64,000 bases of DNA from Azospirillum melinis (lineage in GTDB: Bacteria > Pseudomonadota > Alphaproteobacteria > Azospirillales > Azospirillaceae). Location of the stretch: positions 281,133-345,132 of the forward strand of contig NZ_WHOS01000002.1 of assembly GCF_013340935.1 (NCBI RefSeq). Direction: 5' to 3'. Of the stretch, positions 1 through 9,401 are shown piece by piece. The notes beneath the pieces were generated by a model. It was not told where the DNA came from. It worked only from the letters and a program-made list of their open reading frames with translations, and did not search any database. The first letter of the stretch is position 1. Every line of letters starts with the position of its first letter. The translations under genes and the position numbers were made by a program.

Positions 1-1
1 C

Positions 2-67
2 GAGGATCTGCCCGCCGCCGCCGTCACCGAAGAGACGGTCAGCGACCGGCTCAAGACCTTTACCTGA
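2..67 (+). CDS. C-terminal end of sugar ABC transporter ATP-binding protein (partial)
   Basis: Only the last 21 codons are in the window. The frame reads EDLPAAAVTEETVSDRLKTF and ends in TGA. An acidic tail with a TEE motif is typical of RbsA-type sugar ABC ATPases, and two RbsC-type permeases follow directly, the first starting 11 bases after this stop. The assignment rests mainly on that gene order; no Walker motif is visible in the fragment. Confidence 0.6.
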   Translation, partial: EDLPAAAVTEETVSDRLKTFT

Positions 68-78
68 GGGAGGAACCG

Positions 79-1056
79 ATGGCCCTGCTCCGCCGGTCGG
101 AAACGGTCATCGCGGGCATCCTGCTGCTCGCCATGGTCCTCATCGGCACGATCAACCCCGCCTTCTGGCAGCTCGACAACCTGTTCAGCCTGATGCGCAG
201 CAACGTCATCATCGGCATCATGGCGATGGGCGTGCTGCTGGTGCTGATCTCCGGCGGCATCGACGTGTCGTTCCCGGCCTTCGCCGTCGCCGCCATGTAC
301 CTGACGATCAAGGGCATGCTGGCGCTGGAATACAACGGCGTCGTCCTGCCGCTGCTGGCCGCCACGATCATGGGGCTGGCGTTCGGCGCGGTGAACGGCT
401 TCTTCGTCTACAAGTTCCGCATGATCCCGCTGATCGTGACGCTGGGCACCAGCGCCATGGTGCGCGGCTTCCTGCTGGGCGTCGTCGGCACCAGCATGAT
501 CAACATCAACAAGATGCCGACCGCGCTGATCAACTTCGGCCGCACCGACGTGGTCAGCGTCACCAAGGCCGACGGCACCACCTATGGCCTGACGGCGATG
601 GTGCTGATCTATCTCGGGCTGGCGCTCGCCATGCATCTGGTGCTGCGCCACACCATGATCGGCCGCAGCGCCTATGCGCTGGGCGGCGATCCCGAGGCGG
701 CGCGGCGCGCCGGCTTCGATTTGCGCAAGACCATCTTCTTCATCTACTGCGTCGCCGGCGCGCTGGCCGGTTTCGCCGGGCTTCTGCACAGCGGCATGAT
801 CTGGCTGGCCAACCCGCGCGACTTCGTGGGTCTTGAACTGGACGTCATCGCCGCGGTGGTGTTGGGCGGGGCGTCGATCTTCGGCGGGCGGGGCAGCGTG
901 CTCGGCACCATGCTCGGCGTCTTCATGCTGGTGATGGTCAAGAACAGCCTGATCATCATGCGCGTGGACACCACCTGGCAGCTCGTCGTCGTGGGTCTGA
1001 TCGTCATCGCCGCGACCGCACTGTCGGCGTGGCGCGACCGCCGCCGGGCGGCGTGA
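79..1056 (+). CDS. Ribose-type sugar ABC transporter permease
   Basis: 325-residue integral membrane protein of the RbsC / BPD_transp_2 family, which forms the channel of a sugar importer with a second permease and a dimeric ATPase. Hydrophobic segments run through the whole length. The family-typical segment GGIDVSFPAFAV lies near residue 60 and GGASIFGGRGSVLGT near residue 265. A GGAGG-type ribosome binding site lies about 6 bases before the ATG. It sits in an operon between the ATPase end and a second RbsC-like permease, so the pump is probably a heterodimer. Downstream pentose and pentulose kinases point to a pentose, pentulose or pentitol substrate; this is inference. Confidence 0.9.
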   Translation: MALLRRSETVIAGILLLAMVLIGTINPAFWQLDNLFSLMRSNVIIGIMAMGVLLVLISGGIDVSFPAFAVAAMYLTIKGMLALEYNGVVLPLLAATIMGLAFGAVNGFFVYKFRMIPLIVTLGTSAMVRGFLLGVVGTSMININKMPTALINFGRTDVVSVTKADGTTYGLTAMVLIYLGLALAMHLVLRHTMIGRSAYALGGDPEAARRAGFDLRKTIFFIYCVAGALAGFAGLLHSGMIWLANPRDFVGLELDVIAAVVLGGASIFGGRGSVLGTMLGVFMLVMVKNSLIIMRVDTTWQLVVVGLIVIAATALSAWRDRRRAA

Positions 1057-1068
1057 GGAGGCGGGAGC

Positions 1069-2061
1069 ATGAAGGCACAAATGAACATCCGCAGCCTGGT
1101 CAACCGCGACAACAACATCCTCCAGCTTCTGGTGATGACGGTGCTGATCTTCGCCGTGATGACGGCGCTCAGCCCGGACAAGTTCCTGCGCTACTACAAC
1201 TTCGAATCGATCACCTACATCTTCCCGGAACTGGGGCTGCTCTCCATCGCGATGATGATCGCCATGCTGACCGGCGGTATCGACCTGTCGGTGGTGGGGG
1301 TCGCCAATTTGTCGGGCATCCTGGCCGGCGTCCTGTTCCACAAGATGGCGGGAGCGGCCGGCATCGCCGATACCGGTATCCTGACCGTCCTGTTGGGCGG
1401 GGTGATCGCGCTCGGCACCGGGCTGGTGGCGGGGACGGTCAACGGGCTGCTGATCACCCGCCTCGGCATCACGCCGATCCTGGCGACACTGGGAACGGGA
1501 CAGGTCTTCACCGGGCTTGCCATCGTGCTGACCGGCGGACCGGCCATCGTCGGCTTTCCCACCGCCTGGGCCTTCCTCGGCAACGGCAAGATCCTCGGGC
1601 TGGCGACGCCCTTCGTGCTGTTCGCGGTGATCGCCGTCCTGATCGCCTTCGTGCTGAGCCGTACCGCGCTGGGCATCAACCTGATGCTGATCGGCACCAA
1701 CCCGAAGGCGGCGCTGTTCGCCGGGCTGAAGCGGGAACGGATGGTGCTGTACAGCTACATGCTGACCGGCGTGCTGGCCTCGGTCGCCGGCATCATCCTG
1801 TCGGGGCGGACCAATGCGGCGAAGTCGGATTACGGCACGTCCTACCTGCTGCAGGCGGTGCTGATCGCCGTGCTGGGCGGCACCAACCCCGCGGGAGGGC
1901 GCGGCACGGTTCTGGGCATCACCATCGCGGTGGCGGCGCTGATGCTGCTGTCGAGCGGGTTCCAGATCCTGCGCTTCTCCAACCACCTGATCGACTTCAT
2001 CTGGGGCGCCTTCCTTCTGCTGGTCATCGCCATCAACGCCTACAAGAACCGCACCCGCTAG
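1069..2061 (+). CDS. Second ribose-type sugar ABC transporter permease
   Basis: 330-residue RbsC-like inner-membrane permease, a paralogue of the preceding gene, with the matching family segments GGIDLSVVGVAN near residue 70 and GGTNPAGGRGTVLG near residue 270. It starts 12 bases after the previous stop behind a GAGGAGGCGGGAGC leader, and an alternative in-frame ATG lies four codons further. Two adjacent permease genes are usual in AI-2/rhamnose/erythritol-like CUT2 systems. Expected to pair with the first permease in the inner membrane. The substrate cannot be read from sequence. Confidence 0.9.
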   Translation: MKAQMNIRSLVNRDNNILQLLVMTVLIFAVMTALSPDKFLRYYNFESITYIFPELGLLSIAMMIAMLTGGIDLSVVGVANLSGILAGVLFHKMAGAAGIADTGILTVLLGGVIALGTGLVAGTVNGLLITRLGITPILATLGTGQVFTGLAIVLTGGPAIVGFPTAWAFLGNGKILGLATPFVLFAVIAVLIAFVLSRTALGINLMLIGTNPKAALFAGLKRERMVLYSYMLTGVLASVAGIILSGRTNAAKSDYGTSYLLQAVLIAVLGGTNPAGGRGTVLGITIAVAALMLLSSGFQILRFSNHLIDFIWGAFLLLVIAINAYKNRTR

Positions 2062-2087
2062 ACGGCTTCCGATAGGGAGGAAATCCC

Positions 2088-3173
2088 ATGAGCGTCCGAA
2101 CCGCAATCCATTTCCGCAAAAGCTTCTTCGGCGAGGCCGAGCGTCCGGTCGCCGAGGCGCATGGCATGACCGCTAGCCTGTTTCGCTACGACAGCGGGAT
2201 CGAGGCGGTGCGGCTGTCCAATCGGCGCGGGCATCTGGTGGTGCTGCCCTATTACGGCCAGATGGTGTGGGACGCCGTGTTCGACGGCGTCGACCTGACC
2301 ATGTCGAATATGTTCGACATGCCACGTCCGGCAACCGAGATCGTCGGCACCTATGGCTGCTTCGCCTTCCATTCCGGGCTGCTGCGCAACGGCTGCCCCG
2401 GCCCGCAGGACAGCCATCTCCTGCATGGCGAAATGCCGTGCGCGCCGATGGATGCAGCCGGGCTGGAGGTGGGGGAGGATGACGAAGGCCCCTATATGGC
2501 GGTGACCGGCTGGCGCGAGTATGTGATGGGCTTCGGCGCCCATTACGTCGCCCGCCCGCGCGTCGTGCTGCGTCCCGGCTCCGCCCTGTTCGACATCGGA
2601 ATGGAGGTGGAGAACCTGTCGGGTGCCGCCATGGACCTGATGTACATGTGCCACGTCAACTTCGCCTTCGCCGAGGGTGCCCGCATCGTCCAGCCCGCCC
2701 CCTTCACACCGGAGGCAACGGCGGTGCGCACGGTGGTGCCGGCCCATGTGCCGCGCAGCCCGGCCTATGACGCACTGCTGTCCGACCTCGCCCGCGATCC
2801 GGCGGTGATGGAAGTGCTGGACGAGCCTGGGCGCTACGACCCGGAACAGGTCTTCTACATCCGAGGCCTGCGCACCGACGAGGAAGGCGGCACCGCGGTG
2901 ATGATGCGGCGGCGCGAGGGCGACGCCTTCCACATCGCCTACAGCACGCAGGAGTTCCCCAAGACGGTGCGCTGGGTGCTGGTCAACAGCGACCAGAAGG
3001 TCTGCGCCTTTGCCCTGCCCTCCACCTGCGAGCCGGAGGGCTACATTGCGGAGAGCGCGAAGGGCAATGTCCAGACGCTGGCGGGCGGCGAGACCCGGCG
3101 CTTTTCCGTGCGGCTGGGCTATCTGACCGCCGACGAGGCCGAAGCCGGGGAACGCGCCATCAGGGCGTTGTGA
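2088..3173 (+). CDS. DUF4432 family protein (aldose-1-epimerase-like beta-sandwich)
   Basis: 361-residue cytoplasmic protein matching the DUF4432 group of the galactose mutarotase-like superfamily. Supporting segments are the N-terminal LSNRRGHLVVLPYYGQMVWDAVF stretch, FHSGLLRNGCPGPQD near residue 95, HGEMP near residue 115, and YMCHVNFAF near residue 185, where conserved His residues would sit in a mutarotase-type active site. A GGAGG site lies 7 bases before the ATG. The gene lies between transport and kinase genes, so it probably handles an anomer, epimer or isomer of the imported sugar. The exact reaction is not known for most of the family. Confidence 0.75.
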   Translation: MSVRTAIHFRKSFFGEAERPVAEAHGMTASLFRYDSGIEAVRLSNRRGHLVVLPYYGQMVWDAVFDGVDLTMSNMFDMPRPATEIVGTYGCFAFHSGLLRNGCPGPQDSHLLHGEMPCAPMDAAGLEVGEDDEGPYMAVTGWREYVMGFGAHYVARPRVVLRPGSALFDIGMEVENLSGAAMDLMYMCHVNFAFAEGARIVQPAPFTPEATAVRTVVPAHVPRSPAYDALLSDLARDPAVMEVLDEPGRYDPEQVFYIRGLRTDEEGGTAVMMRRREGDAFHIAYSTQEFPKTVRWVLVNSDQKVCAFALPSTCEPEGYIAESAKGNVQTLAGGETRRFSVRLGYLTADEAEAGERAIRAL

Positions 3174-3203
3174 GTCTGGGCGCTGTAACAAGGAGTGACG
3201 AAG

Positions 3204-4127
3204 ATGGGCAAGATCGCCGTGGTCGGCAGCAACATGGTCGACCTGATCACCTACACCGCCCGCATGCCCGGCCCCGGCGAGACCATCGAGGCGCCGCGCT
3301 TCGAGATGGGCTGCGGCGGCAAGGGCGCCAACCAGGCCATCGCCGCCGCCCGGCTGGGGGCCGAGGTGATGATGGTCACCAAGGTCGGCGACGACATCTT
3401 CGCCGACAACACCATCCGCAACTTCGAGGAGTCCGGCATCGACACCCGTTACGTCGAACGGGTGCCCGGCACCTCCAGCGGCGTGGCACCCATTTTCGTC
3501 GAGCCGTCGGGCGAGAACAGCATCCTGATCATCAAGGGCGCCAACGCCCTGCTGTCGCCGGCCGACATCGATCGTGCCGCCGAGGATCTGAAGGGCTGCG
3601 ACCTGATCGTCATGCAGTTGGAAGTCCCGCTGGAGACGATTTACCACACCATCGCGTTCGGCGCGCGGCACGGCATCGAAACGCTGCTGAACCCGGCCCC
3701 GGCGCCCACCGATCTGGACCCGAAGCGGATCGAGCAGGTCACCTTCCTGGTGCCGAACCAGACGGAGCTGGCGACCATCTCCGGCCTGCCGGTGACCTCC
3801 GAGGCGGAGGCCGAGACGGCTGCGCGCGCGCTGATCGTGCGCGGCATCCGCACGGTGATCGTCACGCTGGGCGCCCGCGGCGCGCTCCTGGTGACCAAGG
3901 GCGAGGAGACGCGTCGGATCGAGCCGGTGCGGGTGACGCCGGTCGACACCACCGGGGCCGGCGACGCCTTCATCGGCAGCTTCGCCCGCTATTATGTCGA
4001 GAACCGCGACCTGGACGCGGCGCTGCACATGGCGGTGCGCTATGCCGCCGACAGCATCACCCGGCCGGGCACCCAGAAATCCTATGCCGGCCGCGAGGCG
4101 TTCGAGGCCTTCTGCGCCAGCCTGTAA
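3204..4127 (+). CDS. rbsK: PfkB-family sugar kinase, ribokinase-like
   Basis: 307-residue PfkB/ribokinase-fold enzyme that phosphorylates a pentose at the terminal hydroxyl with ATP. The substrate-side motif GGKGANQA is at residues 38-45, and the anion-hole and catalytic segment DTTGAGDAF starts at residue 248, giving catalytic Asp254. A GTG at 3195 is also in frame, but it lies inside the AAGGAG ribosome binding site, which is 8 bases before the ATG chosen here. Length and motifs are those of ribokinase, and the neighbours are a ribose-type transporter and a pentulose kinase. True substrate may be ribose or a related furanose. Confidence 0.88.
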   Translation: MGKIAVVGSNMVDLITYTARMPGPGETIEAPRFEMGCGGKGANQAIAAARLGAEVMMVTKVGDDIFADNTIRNFEESGIDTRYVERVPGTSSGVAPIFVEPSGENSILIIKGANALLSPADIDRAAEDLKGCDLIVMQLEVPLETIYHTIAFGARHGIETLLNPAPAPTDLDPKRIEQVTFLVPNQTELATISGLPVTSEAEAETAARALIVRGIRTVIVTLGARGALLVTKGEETRRIEPVRVTPVDTTGAGDAFIGSFARYYVENRDLDAALHMAVRYAADSITRPGTQKSYAGREAFEAFCASL

Positions 4128-4148
4128 GCATCGGGAGGAGGACACGCC

Positions 4149-5801
4149 ATGACACGCGCCGTGATCGGGGTGGATATGGGGACCGGCAGCGCCCGGGCCG
4201 GCATCTTCGACCTTGCCGGCCGCCGGCTGGCCGCCGCCTCCCGCCCGATCCGGATGTGGAAGCCCGATCCGGAGTGGGCGGAGCAGTCCTCCGACGACAT
4301 CTGGGCAGCCGTCTGCGCCGCGGTGCGGGAGGCGATGGCGGCCTGCGCCGAAAAGCCGGAGGTGGTCGGCATCGGCTTCGACGCCACCTGTTCGCTGGTG
4401 GTGCTGGACGCCGCCGGGCGGCCGGTGACGGTCGACCCGGAGGGCGACGATGCCCGCAACGTCATCGTCTGGATGGACCACCGCGCCATCGACCAGACCG
4501 ACCGCATCAATGCCGGCGGTCACGAGGTTCTGCGCTATGTCGGCGGCCGGCTCTCGCCGGAGATGCAGACGCCGAAGCTGCTGTGGCTGAAGGAGCAGCT
4601 TCCGCAAAGCTGGAGCCGCGCCGCCCATTTCTTCGACCTGCCGGATTTCCTGACCTGGCGGGCGACCGGGTCGGCACGGCGCTCCTTGTGCTCCCTGGTG
4701 TGCAAATGGACCTATCTGGGGCATGAGGGACGCTGGGACGACGACTACCTCCGCGCCATCGGGCTGGGCGATCTGGTCGATGAGGGGCATGCCCGCATCG
4801 GCACCGAGGTCGGCGCGGTCGGCAGCGCCGTCGCCGGCGGGCTGAGCCTTGAGGCGGCGCGCGAGCTTGGGCTGACGCCGGGCATCGCGGTCGGCACCTC
4901 GATGATCGACGCCCATGCCGGCGGGATCGGGGTGATCGGGGTGCCGCTGGAGGCGGCGGGCACCGTCGATTTCGACCGGCGGCTGGCGCTGATCGGCGGC
5001 ACGTCGAGCTGCCATATGGTGATGAGCCCCGGTGCCGCGCGCTTCATCCCCGGCGTCTGGGGGCCTTACCATTCGGCCATGCTGCCGGGGCTGTGGCTGA
5101 ACGAGGGCGGGCAGTCGGCGACCGGCGCCTTGATCGACCATGTGGTGCAGGGCCATCCCCGCCATGCCGACCTCGCCCTTGAGGCCCAGCGGCGCGGCAC
5201 CACAGTCTACCAGCTGCTGAACGAGGAGCTGGCGGCGCTGGCCGGGCGCAGCGGCGTGCCGATGGCGATGCTGACCCGCGACCTGCATGTGCTGCCGGAT
5301 TTCCACGGCAACCGCTCGCCGCGGGCCGATGCCGGTTTGCGCGGTGCGATCAGCGGGCTCCGCCTGTCGGACGGGCTGGAGGATCTGGCGCTGCTCTATC
5401 TGGCGACGGTGCAGGCGGTGGCCTACGGCACCCGGCACATCGTCGCAGCGATGAACGACCGCGGCTATGCCATCGACACCATCCTCGCCTGCGGCGGCGG
5501 CACCAGGAATCCGGTGTTCCTGGAAGCCCATGCCGATGCCACCGGCTGCACCCTGGTCCTGCCGGAGGAGCCGGAGGCGGTGCTGCTGGGCGCGGCCGTG
5601 CTGGGGGCGGTGGCGGGTGGCGCCTTCCCCGACATCGCCGCCGGCATGGCCGGGATGAGCCGCGCCGGCCGCAGCATCATGCCGGCCGAGGGGCCGCTGC
5701 GGGCCTATCACGACGCCAAATACGCCGTGTTCCTGCGGATGCACGAGGACCAGATGGCCTACCGGGCCCTGATGGAGATGGGGATGGAGACGGCCGGCTA
5801 G
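4149..5801 (+). CDS. FGGY-family pentulose kinase (D-ribulokinase-like)
   Basis: 550-residue FGGY carbohydrate kinase with two actin-like domains. The phosphate-1 loop [13 protein letters not shown] begins at residue 9. [11 protein letters not shown] near residue 77 and [14 protein letters not shown] near residue 110 are typical of the FGGY pentulose kinase subgroup that includes the human FGGY / yeast Ydr109c D-ribulokinases. GGTSSCHM near residue 285 and the late [15 protein letters not shown] motif complete the nucleotide site. The start follows GGGAGGAGG. It closes the operon; a ketopentose made by the upstream steps could be phosphorylated here to enter the pentose phosphate pathway. D-ribulose is the best guess. 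Confidence 0.88.
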   Translation: MTRAVIGVDMGTGSARAGIFDLAGRRLAAASRPIRMWKPDPEWAEQSSDDIWAAVCAAVREAMAACAEKPEVVGIGFDATCSLVVLDAAGRPVTVDPEGDDARNVIVWMDHRAIDQTDRINAGGHEVLRYVGGRLSPEMQTPKLLWLKEQLPQSWSRAAHFFDLPDFLTWRATGSARRSLCSLVCKWTYLGHEGRWDDDYLRAIGLGDLVDEGHARIGTEVGAVGSAVAGGLSLEAARELGLTPGIAVGTSMIDAHAGGIGVIGVPLEAAGTVDFDRRLALIGGTSSCHMVMSPGAARFIPGVWGPYHSAMLPGLWLNEGGQSATGALIDHVVQGHPRHADLALEAQRRGTTVYQLLNEELAALAGRSGVPMAMLTRDLHVLPDFHGNRSPRADAGLRGAISGLRLSDGLEDLALLYLATVQAVAYGTRHIVAAMNDRGYAIDTILACGGGTRNPVFLEAHADATGCTLVLPEEPEAVLLGAAVLGAVAGGAFPDIAAGMAGMSRAGRSIMPAEGPLRAYHDAKYAVFLRMHEDQMAYRALMEMGMETAG

Positions 5802-5808
5802 AACCGCC

Positions 5809-6807
5809 TCACATCACGCACTCGCGCAGCTCCTCCCGCTCCACCGGCGCCTTGGTTTTCTCAGCCTTGTGTTTCTCGCAGCTGTCGTCCGGCAGATCCT
5901 CGCCCTGGAGCAGCGGGCAGCGCTCGAACAGCTCGGCCAGCCAGTCTACGAAGACCCGCACCTTCGGCGACAGGTGCCGGTTCTGCGGGTAGACGGCGGA
6001 GATCGGGATTCGGGGCGGGCGCCAGTCGGCCAGAATCTCGCGCAGGGCGCCGCTGCGCAGGTGCGGCAACACCATGAAGCGGGCGGGCTGCAGGATGCCC
6101 TGCCCCTCCAGCCCGCAGGTGACATAGGCGTCGGCGTCGTTGACCGAGATGACGCCCTTCATGGTGATTTCCTTCACCTCGCCGTCGCGCTGGAAGCAAA
6201 GCTCCATGTTCCGGCCTGTGCGGTTGCTGAAGTAATTCACCGCGATGTGGCGCTCCAGATCCTCGATGGTTTTGGGCACACCATGCTCGGCGAGATAGGC
6301 CGGACTGGCGCAGGTGATCGGCTGCATGGCGCCGATGCGCCGGGCAAGCAGGCTGGAGTCCGCCAGCTCGCCGACGCGGACGACGCAGTCGACCCCCTCC
6401 TGGATCAGGTCCACGGCGCGGTCGCCCAGCCCCAGCATCAGCTCGATGTCGGGGTATTTGGCGTGGAATTCATGGATCGAGGGGATGATGACCAGCCGGC
6501 CGATGGAGCCCGGCATGTCCACCCGCAACCGGCCGCGCGGCGTCTTGCGGGCGCTGGTGAAGGTGGATTCGATCTCGTCGATTTCCGACAGGATGCGGCT
6601 GGCGCCCTCCAGATAGGCGGCGCCGTCCAGCGTCAGGTTGAGCTTGCGCGTGGTGCGCTGAAGCAGGCGCACGCCCAGCGCCGCCTCCAGATTCTGGATG
6701 GTCGTCGTCACCGAGGCGCGCGGCAGGCCCAGCGTTTCCGCCGCCTTCGAGAAGCTGTTCGCCTCGACCACCCGGATGAAGACGCGCATCGCATGCAGCT
6801 TGTCCAT
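5809..6807 (-). CDS. LysR-family transcriptional regulator
   Basis: 332-residue LTTR. The N-terminal winged helix-turn-helix spans about residues 5-60 (FIRVVEANSFSKAAETLGLP, then RTTRKLNLT), followed by a periplasmic-binding-type effector domain beginning GRLRVDMPGS near residue 90. The C-terminus carries an unusual charged tail of about 30 residues rich in Lys and Glu (CEKHKAEKTK region) beyond the normal end of the fold. It converges on the pentulose kinase with only 7 bases between stops, so it does not share a divergent promoter with that operon. Its target is unknown. Subgroup resembles DsdC/CrgA-type LTTRs of proteobacteria. Confidence 0.88.
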   Translation of the reverse strand: MDKLHAMRVFIRVVEANSFSKAAETLGLPRASVTTTIQNLEAALGVRLLQRTTRKLNLTLDGAAYLEGASRILSEIDEIESTFTSARKTPRGRLRVDMPGSIGRLVIIPSIHEFHAKYPDIELMLGLGDRAVDLIQEGVDCVVRVGELADSSLLARRIGAMQPITCASPAYLAEHGVPKTIEDLERHIAVNYFSNRTGRNMELCFQRDGEVKEITMKGVISVNDADAYVTCGLEGQGILQPARFMVLPHLRSGALREILADWRPPRIPISAVYPQNRHLSPKVRVFVDWLAELFERCPLLQGEDLPDDSCEKHKAEKTKAPVEREELRECVM

Positions 6808-6960
6808 ACGGACCCCGTCCTTTCAATCGCGGCTCCCGCAAGTCGGGAGAGTGTCCGCTGAAGAACGGCGAATAGCAATCGGGCGGTCGCGGATCAAGGG
6901 TGGTGGGTGTACCGCGATGGGATGGAACGGCGTGGAACGCATTCCGGCGACTGTTCCATG

Positions 6961-7668
6961 CTACCGCCGGCCGGGGAACGGGCCGGCGGCGCGGCGGGGC
7001 ACCGGGCCGGGGTTGAGGTTGGGGTAGTCCTCATACTGGTTGACGGTCCAGGGGAAGACGCCCTTCGGCCCCACCGCCTCCGGCTGGGCGATGACGGCGG
7101 CAATCATGGCAGGGCTGGGCGGGCAGCGCTCGCGGATGGCGCCGGGGATGTCGTCGTCGAGTTCGGGGACGGTGACGGCGGGCGGGTCTTCCGGTCTCGG
7201 GGCCGGTCTCGGGGACGGCTTCGGGGCGGGCGGCTGATCGGGTTTGGAGTCCTGTCGCTTGGCCGTGGGCAAGTCGAGGCCGGCGAACAGGCCGAGCCGC
7301 TCGGCCAGCCAGCGCACGGTGGCGGGATCGCCGGAGGTCACCAGCCGCTCGATCTGCTCGGCCACGAGGATGCGCAGCGAGGGCAGGCGCAGTTCGGCCT
7401 CGCGGTTCAGCGCCTGTCTCTCCCACCACACCCTGTGACGGAAATCCTTTGAGCCGTAATAGGCGCGCCACAGCGTGGTGCGGCTGCATCCCATCGCACG
7501 GGAGACCTGAAGGAAGCTGTTGCCGCGGGCCAGCATGCCGGCGGCCATGATCCACTGTTCCTCATGGAACTGCGATCCGGGGACCAGCGAGCCTTCGGAC
7601 GGCGTCGGCGGCTCCTCCGCCCAGCGGGGGAAATTGTCGTCGGTGAAGCTGCGGGGATCGAGAGGCAT
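6961..7668 (-). CDS. Hypothetical protein with helix-turn-helix segment and Pro-rich linker
   Basis: 235 residues in three visible parts. Residues about 35-85 look like a DNA-binding helix-turn-helix (QVSRAMGCSRTTLWRAYYG). Residues 85-145 form a charged helical stretch ending DPATVRWLAERLGLF. A Pro/Ala/Arg/Lys linker (about 155-185) precedes a conserved-looking end ending in NQYEDYPNLNPGP. A TTG 15 bases upstream is in frame, but the ATG used here has GGAG 7 bases before it. The HTH-plus-helix layout recalls small DNA-packaging or resolvase-like adaptor proteins, but no family can be named. It stands alone between the LysR gene and the nucleobase permease. Confidence 0.6.
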   Translation of the reverse strand: MPLDPRSFTDDNFPRWAEEPPTPSEGSLVPGSQFHEEQWIMAAGMLARGNSFLQVSRAMGCSRTTLWRAYYGSKDFRHRVWWERQALNREAELRLPSLRILVAEQIERLVTSGDPATVRWLAERLGLFAGLDLPTAKRQDSKPDQPPAPKPSPRPAPRPEDPPAVTVPELDDDIPGAIRERCPPSPAMIAAVIAQPEAVGPKGVFPWTVNQYEDYPNLNPGPVPRRAAGPFPGRR

Positions 7669-7831
7669 GGCAGGGCTCCGCAAATGGGTGGACCAAATGC
7701 GGAGAGGGTATGGGACTTTAGTCCTTTAATGGAGAGTTTTTGTCAAAAGCCGGAGCTGGACACGGGGGGACCGATGCGCCGCCGCCGTCCCCGGCAGTAC
7801 CGGGAGGGCGGCGGCGCGGGGAGTGTCGCCC

Positions 7832-9157
7832 TCAGTGGAGCGTCGCGCCGTCAGGCCCGGAGGCGGTGCGGACAACCTCGCGCGCCCGCCCAATGCCGAG
7901 CAGCTGGTAGAGGCCGAGGGCGGCGATGGTCGCAGTGCCGATGCCGCCGATGGAGAAGCCGCCGGCGGTGACGGTGAAATTGCCGGCGCCGAGCACCAGC
8001 GTCACGCCGACGGTAATGAGGTTGCGCGGATCGGAGAAATCGACGCGGTTGTCGACCCACAGCCGCACCATCGCCGCGGCGATCAGGCCGAAGACGACGG
8101 TCGCCAGCCCACCCAGCACCGGGGCCGGAATGGTCCGCAGCAGGGCGCCGAACTTCGGCGAGAAGCCCAGCAGGATGGCAGCAACGGCGGCGACGACGAA
8201 GATCAGGGTGGAGAAGACGCGGGTGACCGCCATCACGCCCATGTTCTCGACATAGGTGGTGACGCCGGTGCCGCCGCCGCTGCCGGACACGATGGTGGCG
8301 ATGCCGTCGCCGATGAAGCCGCGGCCGATGAAGCGGTCGAGGTTGCGCCCGGTCATCGCGCCGATGGCCTTGATGTGGCCGAGATTCTCGGCGACGAGGA
8401 TGAAGGCGATGGGGGCGACCAGCGCCATGGCGCCGGCATCGAAGGTCGGCGTGCGGAAGGCCGGCATGCCGAACCAGGGGGCGGCGTCCAGCTCGGCGAA
8501 GCTGACCGGCGGCAGCAGGCCCATGCCGTTTGCCAGCACGAGATAGAAGACATAGCCGGCGGCGATGCCGACGAGGATCGACACCCGGCGGATGGCGAGC
8601 GGGGCGTAGACCGCGATGAGGGCGGTGGCGAGCAGCGTAAACAGGGCGACGAGGATGTGCGGCCCCGTCCCCTCGATGCCCTTGACCGCGACCGGCGACA
8701 GGTTGAGGCCGATGGCGGCACCCACCGCGCCGGTGACCGCCGGCGGCATCAGCCGCTCGATCCAGTTGGTGCTGGTGTAGCTGACCAGCAGGCCGATCAG
8801 GACATAGACGGCGCCGGCCGCGATGATGCCGCCGAGCGCCGGCCCGATGTTCGGGTTCGGCCCCTGGCCGCTGTAGCTGGTGACCGCGATCACCACGGCG
8901 ATGAAGGAGAAGGAGGACCCCAGATAGCTCGGCACCCGCCCGGCGGTGAGCACGAGGAACAGCAGGGTGCCGATGCCGGAGAACAGCACCGCGAGGTTCG
9001 GATCGAACCCCATCAGCAGCGGCCCAAGGATGGTCGAGCCGGACATGGCGACGAGATGCTGGACGCCGAGCGTCAGGGTCGAGCCCCAGGGAAGCCGCTC
9101 GTCCGGCTGGACGACGGGGCCGGTCGCGAGCGGCCAGCGCGGGAAGAAATCTGCCAT
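7832..9157 (-). CDS. NCS2-family nucleobase:cation symporter (uracil/xanthine permease)
   Basis: 441-residue inner-membrane symporter with about 14 hydrophobic segments, matching the UraA/RutG branch of NCS2 in length. Family motifs are LTLGVQHLVAMSGSTILGPLLMGFDPN in the first membrane segment, the central AENLGHIKAIGAMTGRNLD stretch whose Glu and following His/Gly residues form the substrate site in UraA, and GSGGGTGVTTYVENMGVMAVTRV. The longest ORF extends 31 codons further, but that extension is low-complexity and the MADFFPRWPLA start fits relatives. Probably imports uracil or a related pyrimidine with protons. No catabolic partner is adjacent. Confidence 0.88.
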   Translation of the reverse strand: MADFFPRWPLATGPVVQPDERLPWGSTLTLGVQHLVAMSGSTILGPLLMGFDPNLAVLFSGIGTLLFLVLTAGRVPSYLGSSFSFIAVVIAVTSYSGQGPNPNIGPALGGIIAAGAVYVLIGLLVSYTSTNWIERLMPPAVTGAVGAAIGLNLSPVAVKGIEGTGPHILVALFTLLATALIAVYAPLAIRRVSILVGIAAGYVFYLVLANGMGLLPPVSFAELDAAPWFGMPAFRTPTFDAGAMALVAPIAFILVAENLGHIKAIGAMTGRNLDRFIGRGFIGDGIATIVSGSGGGTGVTTYVENMGVMAVTRVFSTLIFVVAAVAAILLGFSPKFGALLRTIPAPVLGGLATVVFGLIAAAMVRLWVDNRVDFSDPRNLITVGVTLVLGAGNFTVTAGGFSIGGIGTATIAALGLYQLLGIGRAREVVRTASGPDGATLH

Positions 9158-9401
9158 AGAGGGTTTGTCCGAAGAGGGGTGGAACGGCAATGGTGCCGGT
9201 GGGTGAATTGTCGCCCGCTTTTTGGCGTCTGCGGGGGCATTGCGCCACATTTTTGTGCGGAAGCGGTAGGAACGTCAGCAACAAGACCGGACGGGGACAT
9301 TCAGCGCCACGTCCATGCTTCAAGTCCTGACGGCCACATGATGCACAAGGCTGCGGATCGACCCGCCAGAGGGCTAGGCCGACCCGCAGGAGTGCCCCCG
9401 G

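Noticed and set aside
2058..5744. 1228-codon minus-strand frame across the first operon
   Set aside because: Same antisense artefact of high GC; the plus strand carries four well-recognised families there.
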